A DNA stretch of 64,000 nt from Flavobacteriales bacterium (GTDB taxonomy: Bacteria; Bacteroidota; Bacteroidia; Flavobacteriales_D; Sanyastnellaceae): contig JADFAK010000029.1 in the NCBI GenBank assembly GCA_015665315.1, positions 28,255 to 92,254 of the forward strand. The letters are read 5' to 3'. The position numbers were made by a program, and so were the translations under genes. Under the pieces are notes generated by a model, which was given only the letters and a program-made list of their open reading frames with translations, was not told where the DNA came from and did no database searches. Below, in pieces: positions 35,452 to 44,468 of the stretch. The stretch's first letter is position 1. Each line of letters starts with the position of its first letter.

Positions 35452-36363
35452 ATGGTGAGAGTCACCTATCTATTTCTTCTTCTAACACTTGTTTTTGGAT
35501 CTTGTAAAAAGGACCCTGTCGTATTTGAAAATAACGACATTCCTCCTTATGACGAAATCCCTACGATTGTTGTCAATAATTATGTGAACCGACTCTTCAT
35601 TGACATCATTGGGCGAGAACCTCTTGACGCTGAAATGTCGGCCGAAGTATCTCTACTCGAGCAAAACGACCTCAACCAAGAGTCGCGTGAGCTTTTAGTT
35701 CAGAAATTGATGTACAGCGAGGAACCAGTCGACGGGGACATCAGCTACAATCACGCATGCTTCCACAAGATTTATGAAGACACCAAGGCGCGTTTTATCG
35801 AGGGTGCATCCGACGGCTATATCAACGAACAGTGGTTTATTTTTAGGTCGGCCGCTATCGCCGACTCTATCGCGGGGAATATGGTTGGGTATACCAAAAA
35901 CATGACAGACGCCAATAAATTGACGGCCATCATCGAGAGCAAAGAAGAACTTAGGAATCAAGAAATTGTGATGACCGAAATGTACCGTCGGATGATGTAC
36001 AACTGGTTATATGACGAAATAAACATGAATACTTTCAACTTCGTCAATGCTTCCTTCGATGATTTGTACTACCGTTACCCTACAGATGCAGAATTTGAAA
36101 ATGCTTACAACGTAATTGAATTCAATGAGCCCGCCCAGCTATTTGGGGAGATCGCGCAGACGAAATTAGAGTACTTGGAATTACTGCTTTCTACGGAAGA
36201 GTGTTACGAGGGCATGATTAGGTGGAGTTTCAAGAGTCTTTTAGCTAGGGAGCCTTCGGCAAATGAGGTTTTTGCGTTGTTGGGAAGTTTAATCCTAAGC
36301 GAGAATGTGCTGACTGTTCAAGAATCAATTTATCTTACCGATGAATATGCAGGTTTCGAGTAA
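35452..36363 (+). CDS. Lipoprotein with DUF1549-like N-terminal stretch
   Basis: 303 residues with a lipobox (FGSC, Cys18) followed by KKDP, the usual Bacteroidetes surface-lipoprotein start. VNRLFIDIIGREPLDAEMSAE (about 43-63) closely resembles the opening of DUF1549/PSCyt2 proteins of Planctomycetes, where a helical domain accompanies DUF1501 proteins; two later stretches (FDDLYYRYPTDAEFENAYNV, SLLAREPSANEVFALLGSL) repeat the same R-P/D-A-E pattern. So it may consist of three related helical units. First gene of the operon. Function unknown. Confidence 0.75.
   Translation: MVRVTYLFLLLTLVFGSCKKDPVVFENNDIPPYDEIPTIVVNNYVNRLFIDIIGREPLDAEMSAEVSLLEQNDLNQESRELLVQKLMYSEEPVDGDISYNHACFHKIYEDTKARFIEGASDGYINEQWFIFRSAAIADSIAGNMVGYTKNMTDANKLTAIIESKEELRNQEIVMTEMYRRMMYNWLYDEINMNTFNFVNASFDDLYYRYPTDAEFENAYNVIEFNEPAQLFGEIAQTKLEYLELLLSTEECYEGMIRWSFKSLLAREPSANEVFALLGSLILSENVLTVQESIYLTDEYAGFE
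36251..36265. repeat. Copy 3 of the 15-bp dispersed motif (inside a gene)
   Basis: AGCCTTCGGCAAATG, the reverse complement of the motif, encoding PSANE within the third helical unit of the preceding lipoprotein. Confidence 0.5.
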
Positions 36364-36838
36364 ATATATTGCATTGATATTCGTGGTGTTTTTGCTCGTT
36401 GGATGCAAAAAAGACCCCGAGCCCTCCTTCGTCTTAAACGATGTTGAGCTCTATCCGTCGAATGCGGGAAAGGACAAACTGAAAACGAACAATCAATATG
36501 TGGCTATTTTGCATGCCAATTTGTTCCAAACTGCCTTGTCGGCGAACGACATCTACGACCTGAACAATTGCATAGAATCCATAGGGGATAAAGAGCTTGC
36601 GCGTGAGGTGATTATTAGCAATTTCATGAACAAGGATGGTGTGCAACTTCCTACAGTGGAAGAAATGAATGCCGACATCAATGGATTCATTGAGGAAACC
36701 TATATCCGTTTTTTTGTAAGGTATCCCACTGAAGCTGAGAAGACTTACGTAAAGAATTTTATCGAATCGAATGCTTACATGACACCGGAGCTGGTCTATT
36801 TTTCGTTTGCTCTGGCCGATGAATATATGTTCTACTGA
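36347..36838 (+). CDS. Small lipoprotein related to the preceding one
   Basis: The start at 36347 (MQVSSKYIALIFVVFLLVGC) gives a clean lipobox (LVGC, Cys20 or so) followed by KKDPEP; an ATG two codons earlier is also possible. 163 residues. YIRFFVRYPTEAEKTYVKNFIES (about 112-134) is the same helical unit as in the upstream 303-residue lipoprotein (YRYPTDAEFENAYNVIE). Overlaps that gene by 17 bases and precedes the DUF1501 gene by 3. Function unknown. Confidence 0.75.
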   Translation: MQVSSKYIALIFVVFLLVGCKKDPEPSFVLNDVELYPSNAGKDKLKTNNQYVAILHANLFQTALSANDIYDLNNCIESIGDKELAREVIISNFMNKDGVQLPTVEEMNADINGFIEETYIRFFVRYPTEAEKTYVKNFIESNAYMTPELVYFSFALADEYMFY

Positions 36839-36841
36839 GCC

Positions 36842-38176
36842 ATGAAGAGAAGAGACTTTATTAAACGAGCTGGATTGACAGCGGCAGGCGGATTGATTTC
36901 TCCGTATATCTTGCCGAGCGGAAGGTTATTTGCTCCTACTGGAAATCAAATGGCGCCCCACGTTATTGTGGTGATGTATGCCGGTGGTGTTCGTCAGCAG
37001 GAAGCCGTAGGCATGCGTTATTTGGATGATTCTCAGGAAGACGATCCGTACGCAGGAAACATCATGTACAATTTATTGAACGGTGAAGCCCCGGAGCAGA
37101 AGATCGTATATGGGACAGGCCTCGGTGGCGTCAATCCTATTCCGCAGTTGCTCGATTCGACCTTGCAAACGCAGGGGACTTTATTCAAGGAGGTTCGTGC
37201 CTTATCGGCTGGACATTACGGCGGACTCAACAGCATGGTTCAAGGGAGCACGGTTACTACTCAAGGACTGCGACAGCGACCACTCAATCCAACCATTTTC
37301 GAATACCTACGCAGACATGGAGGTTATAGCGCGACAGACACCTGGTTTATAGGCAATGGCATTGGTAACTCAGTACCTCTATTGAACTACAGCGCCGATC
37401 CAAATTATGGAGCTCCATATGGTGCCAATTTCTTCGCTCCAACAATTACTTTCGATCAAGTTTGCCAGCAATTTATGGGCGACTCTAAAGTCTACCACCC
37501 AGAGAATGAGTTATCGCCCATGTACCAACTGAAGTATTTTCTGGACAATAGTTTCAACAACTATGGAGGAAATTTATTGTCATTGGGCAACACGGAGGAT
37601 GAGAAGCAAAACATCAAGGACTTTATAGATGAAATGTACGCCAAAACGGTAGCCAACACCATCGCAGCGCCTCCTGTTCAGGACAATGGCGATGCGCGTG
37701 TCATTGGCTATGCGTGCGAGGTTTTAAAGTGGTTCAAGCCTGCATGCTTGTTTGTCAACTTAAACGGAGTCGATAATTGCCACTCCAATTTCACACGTTA
37801 TTTGGGAGCTCTGCACCGCGCCGATCACTCGGTAGGACATTTGTGGAATTACATACAGAACGAAATCCCGGAGATGGCTGACAATACGATCATCATCTGC
37901 ACACCTGAATGTGGTAGAAACGACAATCCCAATGCCATTGTCGATGAAAATAATTGGAAAGCATACGACCACTCTGATGCAAATGCACAACGGGTTTGGA
38001 CCATGATGGCCGGACCAAATGTACCCTCAAACCTGATTATTGGTGACGAAGGAAACCAAATAGGCCAAGTGACTGACACAATGCTCACTGTTGCCGACAT
38101 TCTGGGAGTTAAGAACGAGGTTCAAGCGGCCGGAAACCTGGCACCTGGAACCAATTCACTTTTTGACCTCATTTAA
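36842..38176 (+). CDS. DUF1501 family protein with Tat signal
   Basis: 444 residues. RRDFIKRAGLTAAGGLISPYI (3-23) is a twin-arginine signal. The body is DUF1501, an alkaline-phosphatase/sulfatase-like fold: HVIVVMYAGGVRQQE near 40-54, KPACLFVNLNGVDNCHSN near 300, and the C-terminal IICTPECGRNDN...YDHSDANAQRVWTMMAG, which corresponds to the EFGR...DH block of the family. DUF1501 enzymes are predicted hydrolases without proven substrate. It sits between DUF1549-like lipoproteins and a cytochrome-like lipoprotein, the partners it has in Planctomycetes. Confidence 0.88.
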   Translation: MKRRDFIKRAGLTAAGGLISPYILPSGRLFAPTGNQMAPHVIVVMYAGGVRQQEAVGMRYLDDSQEDDPYAGNIMYNLLNGEAPEQKIVYGTGLGGVNPIPQLLDSTLQTQGTLFKEVRALSAGHYGGLNSMVQGSTVTTQGLRQRPLNPTIFEYLRRHGGYSATDTWFIGNGIGNSVPLLNYSADPNYGAPYGANFFAPTITFDQVCQQFMGDSKVYHPENELSPMYQLKYFLDNSFNNYGGNLLSLGNTEDEKQNIKDFIDEMYAKTVANTIAAPPVQDNGDARVIGYACEVLKWFKPACLFVNLNGVDNCHSNFTRYLGALHRADHSVGHLWNYIQNEIPEMADNTIIICTPECGRNDNPNAIVDENNWKAYDHSDANAQRVWTMMAGPNVPSNLIIGDEGNQIGQVTDTMLTVADILGVKNEVQAAGNLAPGTNSLFDLI

Positions 38177-38179
38177 GAC

Positions 38180-39133
38180 ATGCTGAAACGAATCGTCGTC
38201 ATATCGTGTATTATTGCGCTGGTTGTCTCCTGCAAAAAGGATGATCCGGTGAACCCATACGATGATATCGTGCGCGTTCAAAACGACAATCCTGAGGCCG
38301 ATGACCTGCCTGTAGGTAACTTTGCTTGGCTGCAGGCAAAAGTATTTGGTCCGACATGCGCCAATAGTGGATGCCATGATGGCACATTCGAGCCAGCCTT
38401 CAGTTCAATCAATTCATCTTATAACACATTGGTCAACCATCCGGTGATCACCAATGACGACAACGGTACCTTCACCTATAGAGTTGTTCCCGGTGACGCT
38501 TCGAATTCTCTGTTGCACGAAAGATTAACGGTATTCATTCCGAACACTTCCGGGATAATGCCATTGGAGTACGAACCAGCTAGCGATTGGCCCGACAATG
38601 AAGCCTTCTATATCAATCAAATTGCTTCTTGGATCAATGCCGGCGCTAAAGATATGTTTGGGCATTCACCTGGGTCTGGCAATGCCGATTTTCCGCCTTC
38701 AGCTGAAGGATTGGTTGTTTTTCCAAGTGGAAATACGACTACACCTTACCCGCGTGATGAGGATGGTATTGGAATAACTCCAATTCTTGTAGATGCCGCA
38801 CCTATTGACATTTGGATTCTTGCAACTGACGACAATACAGCAGTTCAAGACTTCACAACGGCGCACATTAAATTGGCATCGGATATAAATGACTTCCCCA
38901 CCGAAAGCGCTATTGATCTCGTGTATTCAAGTCCGCTAACGGCGCTAGACTTTACAGATCAAGATGCTCAATTTTATTACAAAGCAACGGTAGATCTTAC
39001 AGGTGTTCCCAGCGGACAACAATATTTCTTGCGTGTTTACTTGAATGATGGAGTACAAAGTGAGGTGACCGAGATTCCCAATGATGGTTCAAGCAACGTC
39101 ATAAATGCCCTATTCTTACTGAGCGTCCAATGA
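38180..39133 (+). CDS. Cytochrome-c-like lipoprotein
   Basis: 317 residues with a lipobox (VVSC, Cys16) and KKDDP. FGPTCANSGCHDGTFEP (about 54-70) holds a CxxxxCH heme-type motif, one residue longer than the usual CxxCH but seen in Planctomycete-type (PSCyt1) and Bacteroidetes lipoproteins; further on, NPTSGIMPLEYEP-like text (PNTSGIMPLEYEPASDWPDNE) gives a methionine that could be the second heme ligand, and IASWINAGAKD is the closing helix. The C-terminal 150 residues are a beta domain. Heme binding is inferred, not certain. Confidence 0.7.
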   Translation: MLKRIVVISCIIALVVSCKKDDPVNPYDDIVRVQNDNPEADDLPVGNFAWLQAKVFGPTCANSGCHDGTFEPAFSSINSSYNTLVNHPVITNDDNGTFTYRVVPGDASNSLLHERLTVFIPNTSGIMPLEYEPASDWPDNEAFYINQIASWINAGAKDMFGHSPGSGNADFPPSAEGLVVFPSGNTTTPYPRDEDGIGITPILVDAAPIDIWILATDDNTAVQDFTTAHIKLASDINDFPTESAIDLVYSSPLTALDFTDQDAQFYYKATVDLTGVPSGQQYFLRVYLNDGVQSEVTEIPNDGSSNVINALFLLSVQ

Positions 39134-39579
39134 TTAGAAAGATCACATACCTCGCCCTAATTCTATGCCTCACTCATACGGGATGCAAAAAGGATGAAGA
39201 AGAAATATCTGACATTCCCGCAATTGCATTTACCAGTTTGTCGGATGACTCAGTCGTGCAATTTGAGAACAATGTTTCTATCAAATTCACCTACATCGAT
39301 GGAAATGGGGATATTGGCCATGTCGATCCAGACGAGTACGCTTTGAGAGTTAAGGATAGTCGCCTTGCAGACTTCGACTGGTACCATATTCCGCCTGTCA
39401 CTCCGAATAATGAAGAGCTTAACGTAAGCGGTTCTTTAACGGTTGAATTATCCTCGTTGTTCTTGTTGGGGAACGGCGGACAGGAATCGGCTTCATTTAC
39501 GGTGCAGCTCCAAGACCGAGCAGGAAATTGGAGCAATCAAATTATCACGCCTGTTGTACTGATTAACGACAGTCTGTGA
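39130..39579 (+). CDS. Small surface lipoprotein of unknown function
   Basis: 149 residues with a lipobox (HTGC, about Cys18) followed by KKDEEE. The mature part is one immunoglobulin-like beta-sandwich: IKFTYIDGNGDIGHVDPDEYAL and SFTVQLQDRAGNWSNQIITPVV, a layout common in Bacteroidetes surface lipoproteins. Overlaps both neighbours by 4 bases, so it is translated with the cytochrome-like and giant proteins. Confidence 0.78.
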   Translation: MIRKITYLALILCLTHTGCKKDEEEISDIPAIAFTSLSDDSVVQFENNVSIKFTYIDGNGDIGHVDPDEYALRVKDSRLADFDWYHIPPVTPNNEELNVSGSLTVELSSLFLLGNGGQESASFTVQLQDRAGNWSNQIITPVVLINDSL

Positions 39580-42500
39580 TGAACCGATTGCTAATATTGA
39601 CCGCACTAATTCTCTGGACGTGGACAGCATTCGGACAAGGAGACCTCCCAGAGTATAACATGTCCGATACAACCCTCACTGAATGTGATGGAATACTCTT
39701 TGACTCGGGTGGAGCAGATGACATTTATTCGAATAACGAATTTTACACGCTTACGATCACCACCAATGCACCTATCGAACTGACATTCCTGACGGAGTTT
39801 TGTGTCGAGACCAACTTCGATGAGCTTCTCATTTTCGATGGACCAGATGACACTTTTCCTCTCATCGCCACTCTGAGCGCTCTAAATGCTGGTCTGCCAG
39901 GCCCATTCATGACCAACAGTGGTTCGGTCACTCTTGTTTTCATGAGTGATAACAATGCCGCTTATTGTGGCTGGGAAATGCAGTGGTCAACTTTAGCACC
40001 GCCACCGCCAGTTCCCGTAATTCAGGCCGATCCGCTTCCAATCTGTGAAACGAATCTTGTTCCAATGACCTTTTCATATCCACTTGGGTGTGACTGGATT
40101 TACACCGAAAATTTCGCATTCGAAAGTCCGCAAGGATTCACCGTTACAGACCTCCTCATTGACTGTGTTGACGACTCGACTGTTACAGCGCAATTGGTCT
40201 TGGATCAGACTATAGACTACAATTGCGAGTATTCGATAGTGGCGACTCTTGGCATCCCAGACATTTGCGATAGCATATGGACCTACATAGTCACCGAAAC
40301 TTTCATTTATGACCAATGCCCTATTCGAAGTGATGTTTTGAGCGACTTGGACTCCCTTTGCTCGGGTCAATGTACCCCCATCATTGCGACTGTAGAAGGT
40401 TGTTTCGATCACACTTTCACTTGGAACAATGGACTCCCAGATGGAGCAGGCCCTCACAATGTCTGTCCGCTTGAGACTACCACCTACGTCGTTAACATCA
40501 CCGAAATCCCCACCGGCAACACGAGTCAAGACAGCATTACAATCGAAGTCATAAGCCCCACGATTGACCTCAATGACACGTTAATGTGTCAATCTGCTGA
40601 AGCCTTTCAACTCACGGCTAGTCCTCCAGGGGGATCATGGTATGGCAATGGAGTTCAAGATGAATTCACAGGATGGTTCATTCCCGACAGTGCGATGGCC
40701 GGTGTCAATACAATTTATTACGTAGTCTCCGATTTTTGTGTAGATAGCGTTCACATTGACATTAACCCTATCCAAGCAGGTTCCGTTTTAGCCGCATGCC
40801 CGGGATCGGCACCTTTCCAGCTTGAAGCTATTCCTGCGGGTGGAACATGGACTGGATTAAACACCCAAGCTGATGGGATGTTTAGCCCTGATTCGGCCGG
40901 AGTTTATTATCCCGTGTACAACGTCAATGGATGCCAAGACTCGCTGACGATCAACGTTGATGACATTGTAGGTAATTTCGATCTTGATACGCTCTGTCAA
41001 TCCCTGTATCCCGACACAATTGAATTCAGTCCGCTTGGAGGAGTCTGGTACGGCAATGGCCTATTGGACACATTGCTAGGCGTATTCGACCCGAATGAAA
41101 TGCCTCCTGGAGCCCAGACTTTCTTGTATGTCGTGGAGGGATGTGATCAAGAATTCGACATAACTATACTTGAAATTCAGACGGGTAGCATCAATAAAAC
41201 GAGCTGTCCAGAACAAGCGCCGTTTCAAATCTTCGAAGAATTCTCCCCTCCTGGTGGCTATTGGCAAGGAGAAGGAATAATCGACACGATCACTGGTCTA
41301 TATGACCCCGGGCTTCTTCCCAATGACTACGGCAGTACTATCGTCTATTATGCTCCTAACGGTTGTACAGACACGACCTTCATGTGGAATATTCAGACAC
41401 ACATTCCTGTTGACACGGTTTACTTCTGCCAAAGCGACGAGACTTTTCCCCTCACCTACGATGAAATTGGGCGTCAACCGGGTGGTGGTGTTTGGACTGG
41501 AGCTGGCATCATCAATCCTGAAAACTCCTATTATATTTTTGAACCCAGCACAGTTGTGCCAGGTGAGTACTTGATGACCTACGATAAAAACACCTGTTCC
41601 GATACGGTTTTGTTCATTGTGTATCCTGATGAATTAATCGTCCAAGAAATCGCATTGTGTTCTACGGCCGAAGAGTTCGTTATTCAAGAAGGTTTACCTG
41701 CTGGGGATTATTGGGTTGGAGATGGAGTCTCAGATCCATGGGAAGGAACATTCGACCCTAGCCTATCAAATGGTGGAGAATATCAGATTTATTGGGTGAC
41801 TCCAGCGGGATGTGTTGACTCTGTGTCGGTTAATGTGGATGTTTATCAGCAAGCGACAATTGACTTGCTGGAGGATTTTTACTGTTATCAAGACACCTTG
41901 ATTCCTGTCACTTTTTCTCCTGAAAGTGCTGTACTTACTGGTAGCGTTGTCGATGGGAGTTTCAATCCGGCCGACTTGGGACAGGGCCTTCACTCGATTT
42001 ATCTCAACTACACGGGTAATTTTTGCTCAAGCAGTGACACGGCAACCTTCTGGGTGTATCCTGAAATACTCACAACAATAAGTGCTACTCCAAATCCCAT
42101 TTGCAACGGCAATGGCTCAACAATTACAATAGAAGCTGGAGGCGGTCTACCGGATTCCTTGCTTACATATACCTGGAGTCATGACCTCTTCCCTATTTCG
42201 GAGAACAACGTGAGCCCATCCACCTCCACGACCTACTATGTCGAAATAAACGACGGTTGCAGTGACCCTTCGCTCGACTCCATACTTATAGAAGTTTTGC
42301 CGCCGATAGTTCCGATGGTCACGACAAGCGACACGGCCTGCTTTGGCGATCCGGGCTGGGCACAAGCGACGGCCAGTCCGCCGGCAGATTATTCATTCTT
42401 TTGGGACAACCTTCTTGCTGATGAAGACAATGGGGTGACTTCAACAGCTGGAAACTCGTTGGTACTAGAAATTGTTGACAATGAAAACGGATGTACACAC

Positions 42501-43064
42501 GACACCTTGGTTCTCATACCAAACTACACGCCAATAGCTGCAAATTTCTCAGTGAATCCCAACGCCCAATGTATCGCTTTCGACGCCCTCCCACTGACAT
42601 TCATTGATTTAAGTCAGCACGGTATTTCAGGAACCTGGGATTTTGGAAATGGTGATTCTGAGCCCTATGATTCAGGATCAAACCCTGTCATCACGTACGA
42701 CCAAGCAGGAAATTACGTCGTCACTTTGGAGATCGTCAACGAAGGAGACTGTCCGGATGCTGCTTCACTTGACGTGTGTATTCTACCGCCTACTCCTATT
42801 TTCATTCCCGATGTATTCTCTCCTAACGACGATGGAAACAACGACGTCCTCTACGTGCGCGGATCTGGGATAGATGGGATGAATTTTACCGTGTTTGACC
42901 GATGGGGGGAACAAGTTTTCACCAGTACTCATCCTGATTTTGGCTGGGACGGACGCTTTCGTGGCAAGCCCATGCCTTCGGGGGTGTATGTTTACTATTT
43001 GACGATCAGTTTAAACACGGGAGTTCGAGAAGTAATAAAAGGAGACGTGACCTTAGTGAGATGA
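39576..43064 (+). CDS. Giant surface protein with CUB, repeat and type B T9SS domains
   Basis: 1162 residues: signal peptide (1-20); a CUB-like domain (about 33-143, LTECDGILFDSGG to MQWSTL); a linker of Ig-like strands; six repeats of about 65-80 residues sharing GGxWxGxGhxDxxxGxFDP (about 345-770); two more Ig-like stretches; a PKD domain (about 1015-1075, GTWDFGNGDSEP); and a gliding-motility-associated (type B) T9SS domain (about 1078-1162, IPDVFSPNDDGNNDVLYV to GDVTLV). Type B proteins are exported by T9SS and often need a partner PorP/SprF, which is the next gene, overlapping by 4 bases. Confidence 0.9.
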   Translation: MMNRLLILTALILWTWTAFGQGDLPEYNMSDTTLTECDGILFDSGGADDIYSNNEFYTLTITTNAPIELTFLTEFCVETNFDELLIFDGPDDTFPLIATLSALNAGLPGPFMTNSGSVTLVFMSDNNAAYCGWEMQWSTLAPPPPVPVIQADPLPICETNLVPMTFSYPLGCDWIYTENFAFESPQGFTVTDLLIDCVDDSTVTAQLVLDQTIDYNCEYSIVATLGIPDICDSIWTYIVTETFIYDQCPIRSDVLSDLDSLCSGQCTPIIATVEGCFDHTFTWNNGLPDGAGPHNVCPLETTTYVVNITEIPTGNTSQDSITIEVISPTIDLNDTLMCQSAEAFQLTASPPGGSWYGNGVQDEFTGWFIPDSAMAGVNTIYYVVSDFCVDSVHIDINPIQAGSVLAACPGSAPFQLEAIPAGGTWTGLNTQADGMFSPDSAGVYYPVYNVNGCQDSLTINVDDIVGNFDLDTLCQSLYPDTIEFSPLGGVWYGNGLLDTLLGVFDPNEMPPGAQTFLYVVEGCDQEFDITILEIQTGSINKTSCPEQAPFQIFEEFSPPGGYWQGEGIIDTITGLYDPGLLPNDYGSTIVYYAPNGCTDTTFMWNIQTHIPVDTVYFCQSDETFPLTYDEIGRQPGGGVWTGAGIINPENSYYIFEPSTVVPGEYLMTYDKNTCSDTVLFIVYPDELIVQEIALCSTAEEFVIQEGLPAGDYWVGDGVSDPWEGTFDPSLSNGGEYQIYWVTPAGCVDSVSVNVDVYQQATIDLLEDFYCYQDTLIPVTFSPESAVLTGSVVDGSFNPADLGQGLHSIYLNYTGNFCSSSDTATFWVYPEILTTISATPNPICNGNGSTITIEAGGGLPDSLLTYTWSHDLFPISENNVSPSTSTTYYVEINDGCSDPSLDSILIEVLPPIVPMVTTSDTACFGDPGWAQATASPPADYSFFWDNLLADEDNGVTSTAGNSLVLEIVDNENGCTHDTLVLIPNYTPIAANFSVNPNAQCIAFDALPLTFIDLSQHGISGTWDFGNGDSEPYDSGSNPVITYDQAGNYVVTLEIVNEGDCPDAASLDVCILPPTPIFIPDVFSPNDDGNNDVLYVRGSGIDGMNFTVFDRWGEQVFTSTHPDFGWDGRFRGKPMPSGVYVYYLTISLNTGVREVIKGDVTLVR

Positions 43065-44056
43065 TGAGGTATCTATTCATATTGTTTTTGTTTGCGCCGC
43101 TGGCAAATGTTTGTCTAGGGCAAGATTACATTTTGAGTCAGCGAACCAACCTGGTCCAACTAGTGAACCCAGCAAAAGTAGGCGTGATGGAAACCGACTA
43201 CCGAAGCGGAATTGCTCATCGCAGTCAGTGGTCATCCATTAGCAAAGCTTTTGTGACTACAGCTGCGCATTTTGACATGCCCTTGCTCAAGAAAAAAACG
43301 GGAGGGCACTACTTGGGCGCCGGATTGTTGATCGTACGCGACAAAGCGGGAAAATCACAACTTGGTACTTTTGAACTAAAAGGTTCCTTGGCCGCACACC
43401 TTGAATTGAACGACTACAATAGACTGTCTACAGGCATACTACTTGGCTACTTCCAACGGAGTATTGACCTGACTGGTCTTGCTTGGGACAGTCAGTTTAA
43501 CGGAGTAGGTTACGACCCCAGCTTAAGTCATGGAGAAGACATTCAACGTAAGAGTAGCGGCTATTTCGACGCTGGACTTGGCATGGAATGGGCACATCGC
43601 AAAAAAACAAACTACAGCTTTTCCTATGCTTTGTATCATTACGGCCAGAACCAAAGTATGCTTGGATCGGTCGACAAATTATTCATCCGACAAGTATTTC
43701 AAGCCAGCTGGGACAAAAAGATAAAGGCAACCACTTGGGTAGTAGATCTCACGGCTCAAGTGCAAAGTGCCGCAATGGAAATAGCGATTGGGACACGTGC
43801 CAAATACAGACTAGGAATAGACTCAAGGTATACCGACAAGCTGACCTCCAGTGCTGTTATGGCCGGCGTGTATTATCGTTACAACGATGCAATAATTCCT
43901 ATGATTGGATATGAATACAAGCGACTCATAACAGCTTGGTTTAGCTACGATCTTAACATTTCTAAATTACGAGTTGCCACTTCCACCCAAGGCGCGTGGG
44001 AGATCCATATTCTACATACTGGATTTCTCGAAAAACGAAGGGTGAAATTAAAGTGA
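43061..44056 (+). CDS. PorP/SprF family outer-membrane protein
   Basis: 331 residues with a signal peptide (1-21) and the family start QDYILSQRTNLVQLVNPAKVG, which resembles SprF/PorP, the T9SS-associated beta-barrel that anchors or helps export the neighbouring type B protein (as SprF does for SprB). Strand pattern and the GIAHRSQWSSISKAF block support this. Last gene of the seven-gene operon; the opposite-strand small gene abuts its stop. Confidence 0.9.
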   Translation: MMRYLFILFLFAPLANVCLGQDYILSQRTNLVQLVNPAKVGVMETDYRSGIAHRSQWSSISKAFVTTAAHFDMPLLKKKTGGHYLGAGLLIVRDKAGKSQLGTFELKGSLAAHLELNDYNRLSTGILLGYFQRSIDLTGLAWDSQFNGVGYDPSLSHGEDIQRKSSGYFDAGLGMEWAHRKKTNYSFSYALYHYGQNQSMLGSVDKLFIRQVFQASWDKKIKATTWVVDLTAQVQSAAMEIAIGTRAKYRLGIDSRYTDKLTSSAVMAGVYYRYNDAIIPMIGYEYKRLITAWFSYDLNISKLRVATSTQGAWEIHILHTGFLEKRRVKLK

Positions 44057-44218
44057 TTAGCGAGTAGCCATCCGCACAATTAGAACGATTATGCAGATCA
44101 GGAAAATCAATATCGACAACTTGTTCACCCCATGCATCATGCGCAAGCTTGTGTTATCTGTCTCCTTACGAAACCAATTCTTGGGATTGAGATAATGAAG
44201 GATCCTTTTGAAAATCAT
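44057..44218 (-). CDS. 53-residue membrane protein, DUF6728-like
   Basis: A 54-codon frame on the minus strand starting ATG at 44216-44218 and ending TAA at 44057-44059. It encodes MIFKRILHYLNPKNWFRKET, then SLRMMHGVNKLSILIFLICIIVLIVRM: a basic amphipathic start, a conserved-looking RMMHGVNKLSI block and one membrane helix. This is the layout of the small Bacteroidetes family DUF6728. It abuts the convergent PorP/SprF gene exactly. The family assignment is from memory of its pattern; coding status rests on the frame, helix and recognisable motif. Confidence 0.7.
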   Translation of the reverse strand: MIFKRILHYLNPKNWFRKETDNTSLRMMHGVNKLSILIFLICIIVLIVRMATR

Positions 44219-44468
44219 GCCGCAAGATAATCAATGATCTGCTCAATCGAATATTCCTATTCCAGATCTCAATTGCAAGGAATTCTCCGAGACACACAAG
44301 GAAGTTATTCACACACCAAAAAATGAAAATTGGTAGCTATAGAAGAAAAATAAGCTAGGAATCAAGTGAAAATTGGAAGACCCCTCCACATGCATACTAG
44401 TTGTTAAGAAAGTAACTGGTTGTGAATTAATATAGTAGTCGACATCTTCGCAGTGGAACTCGGGGCGT

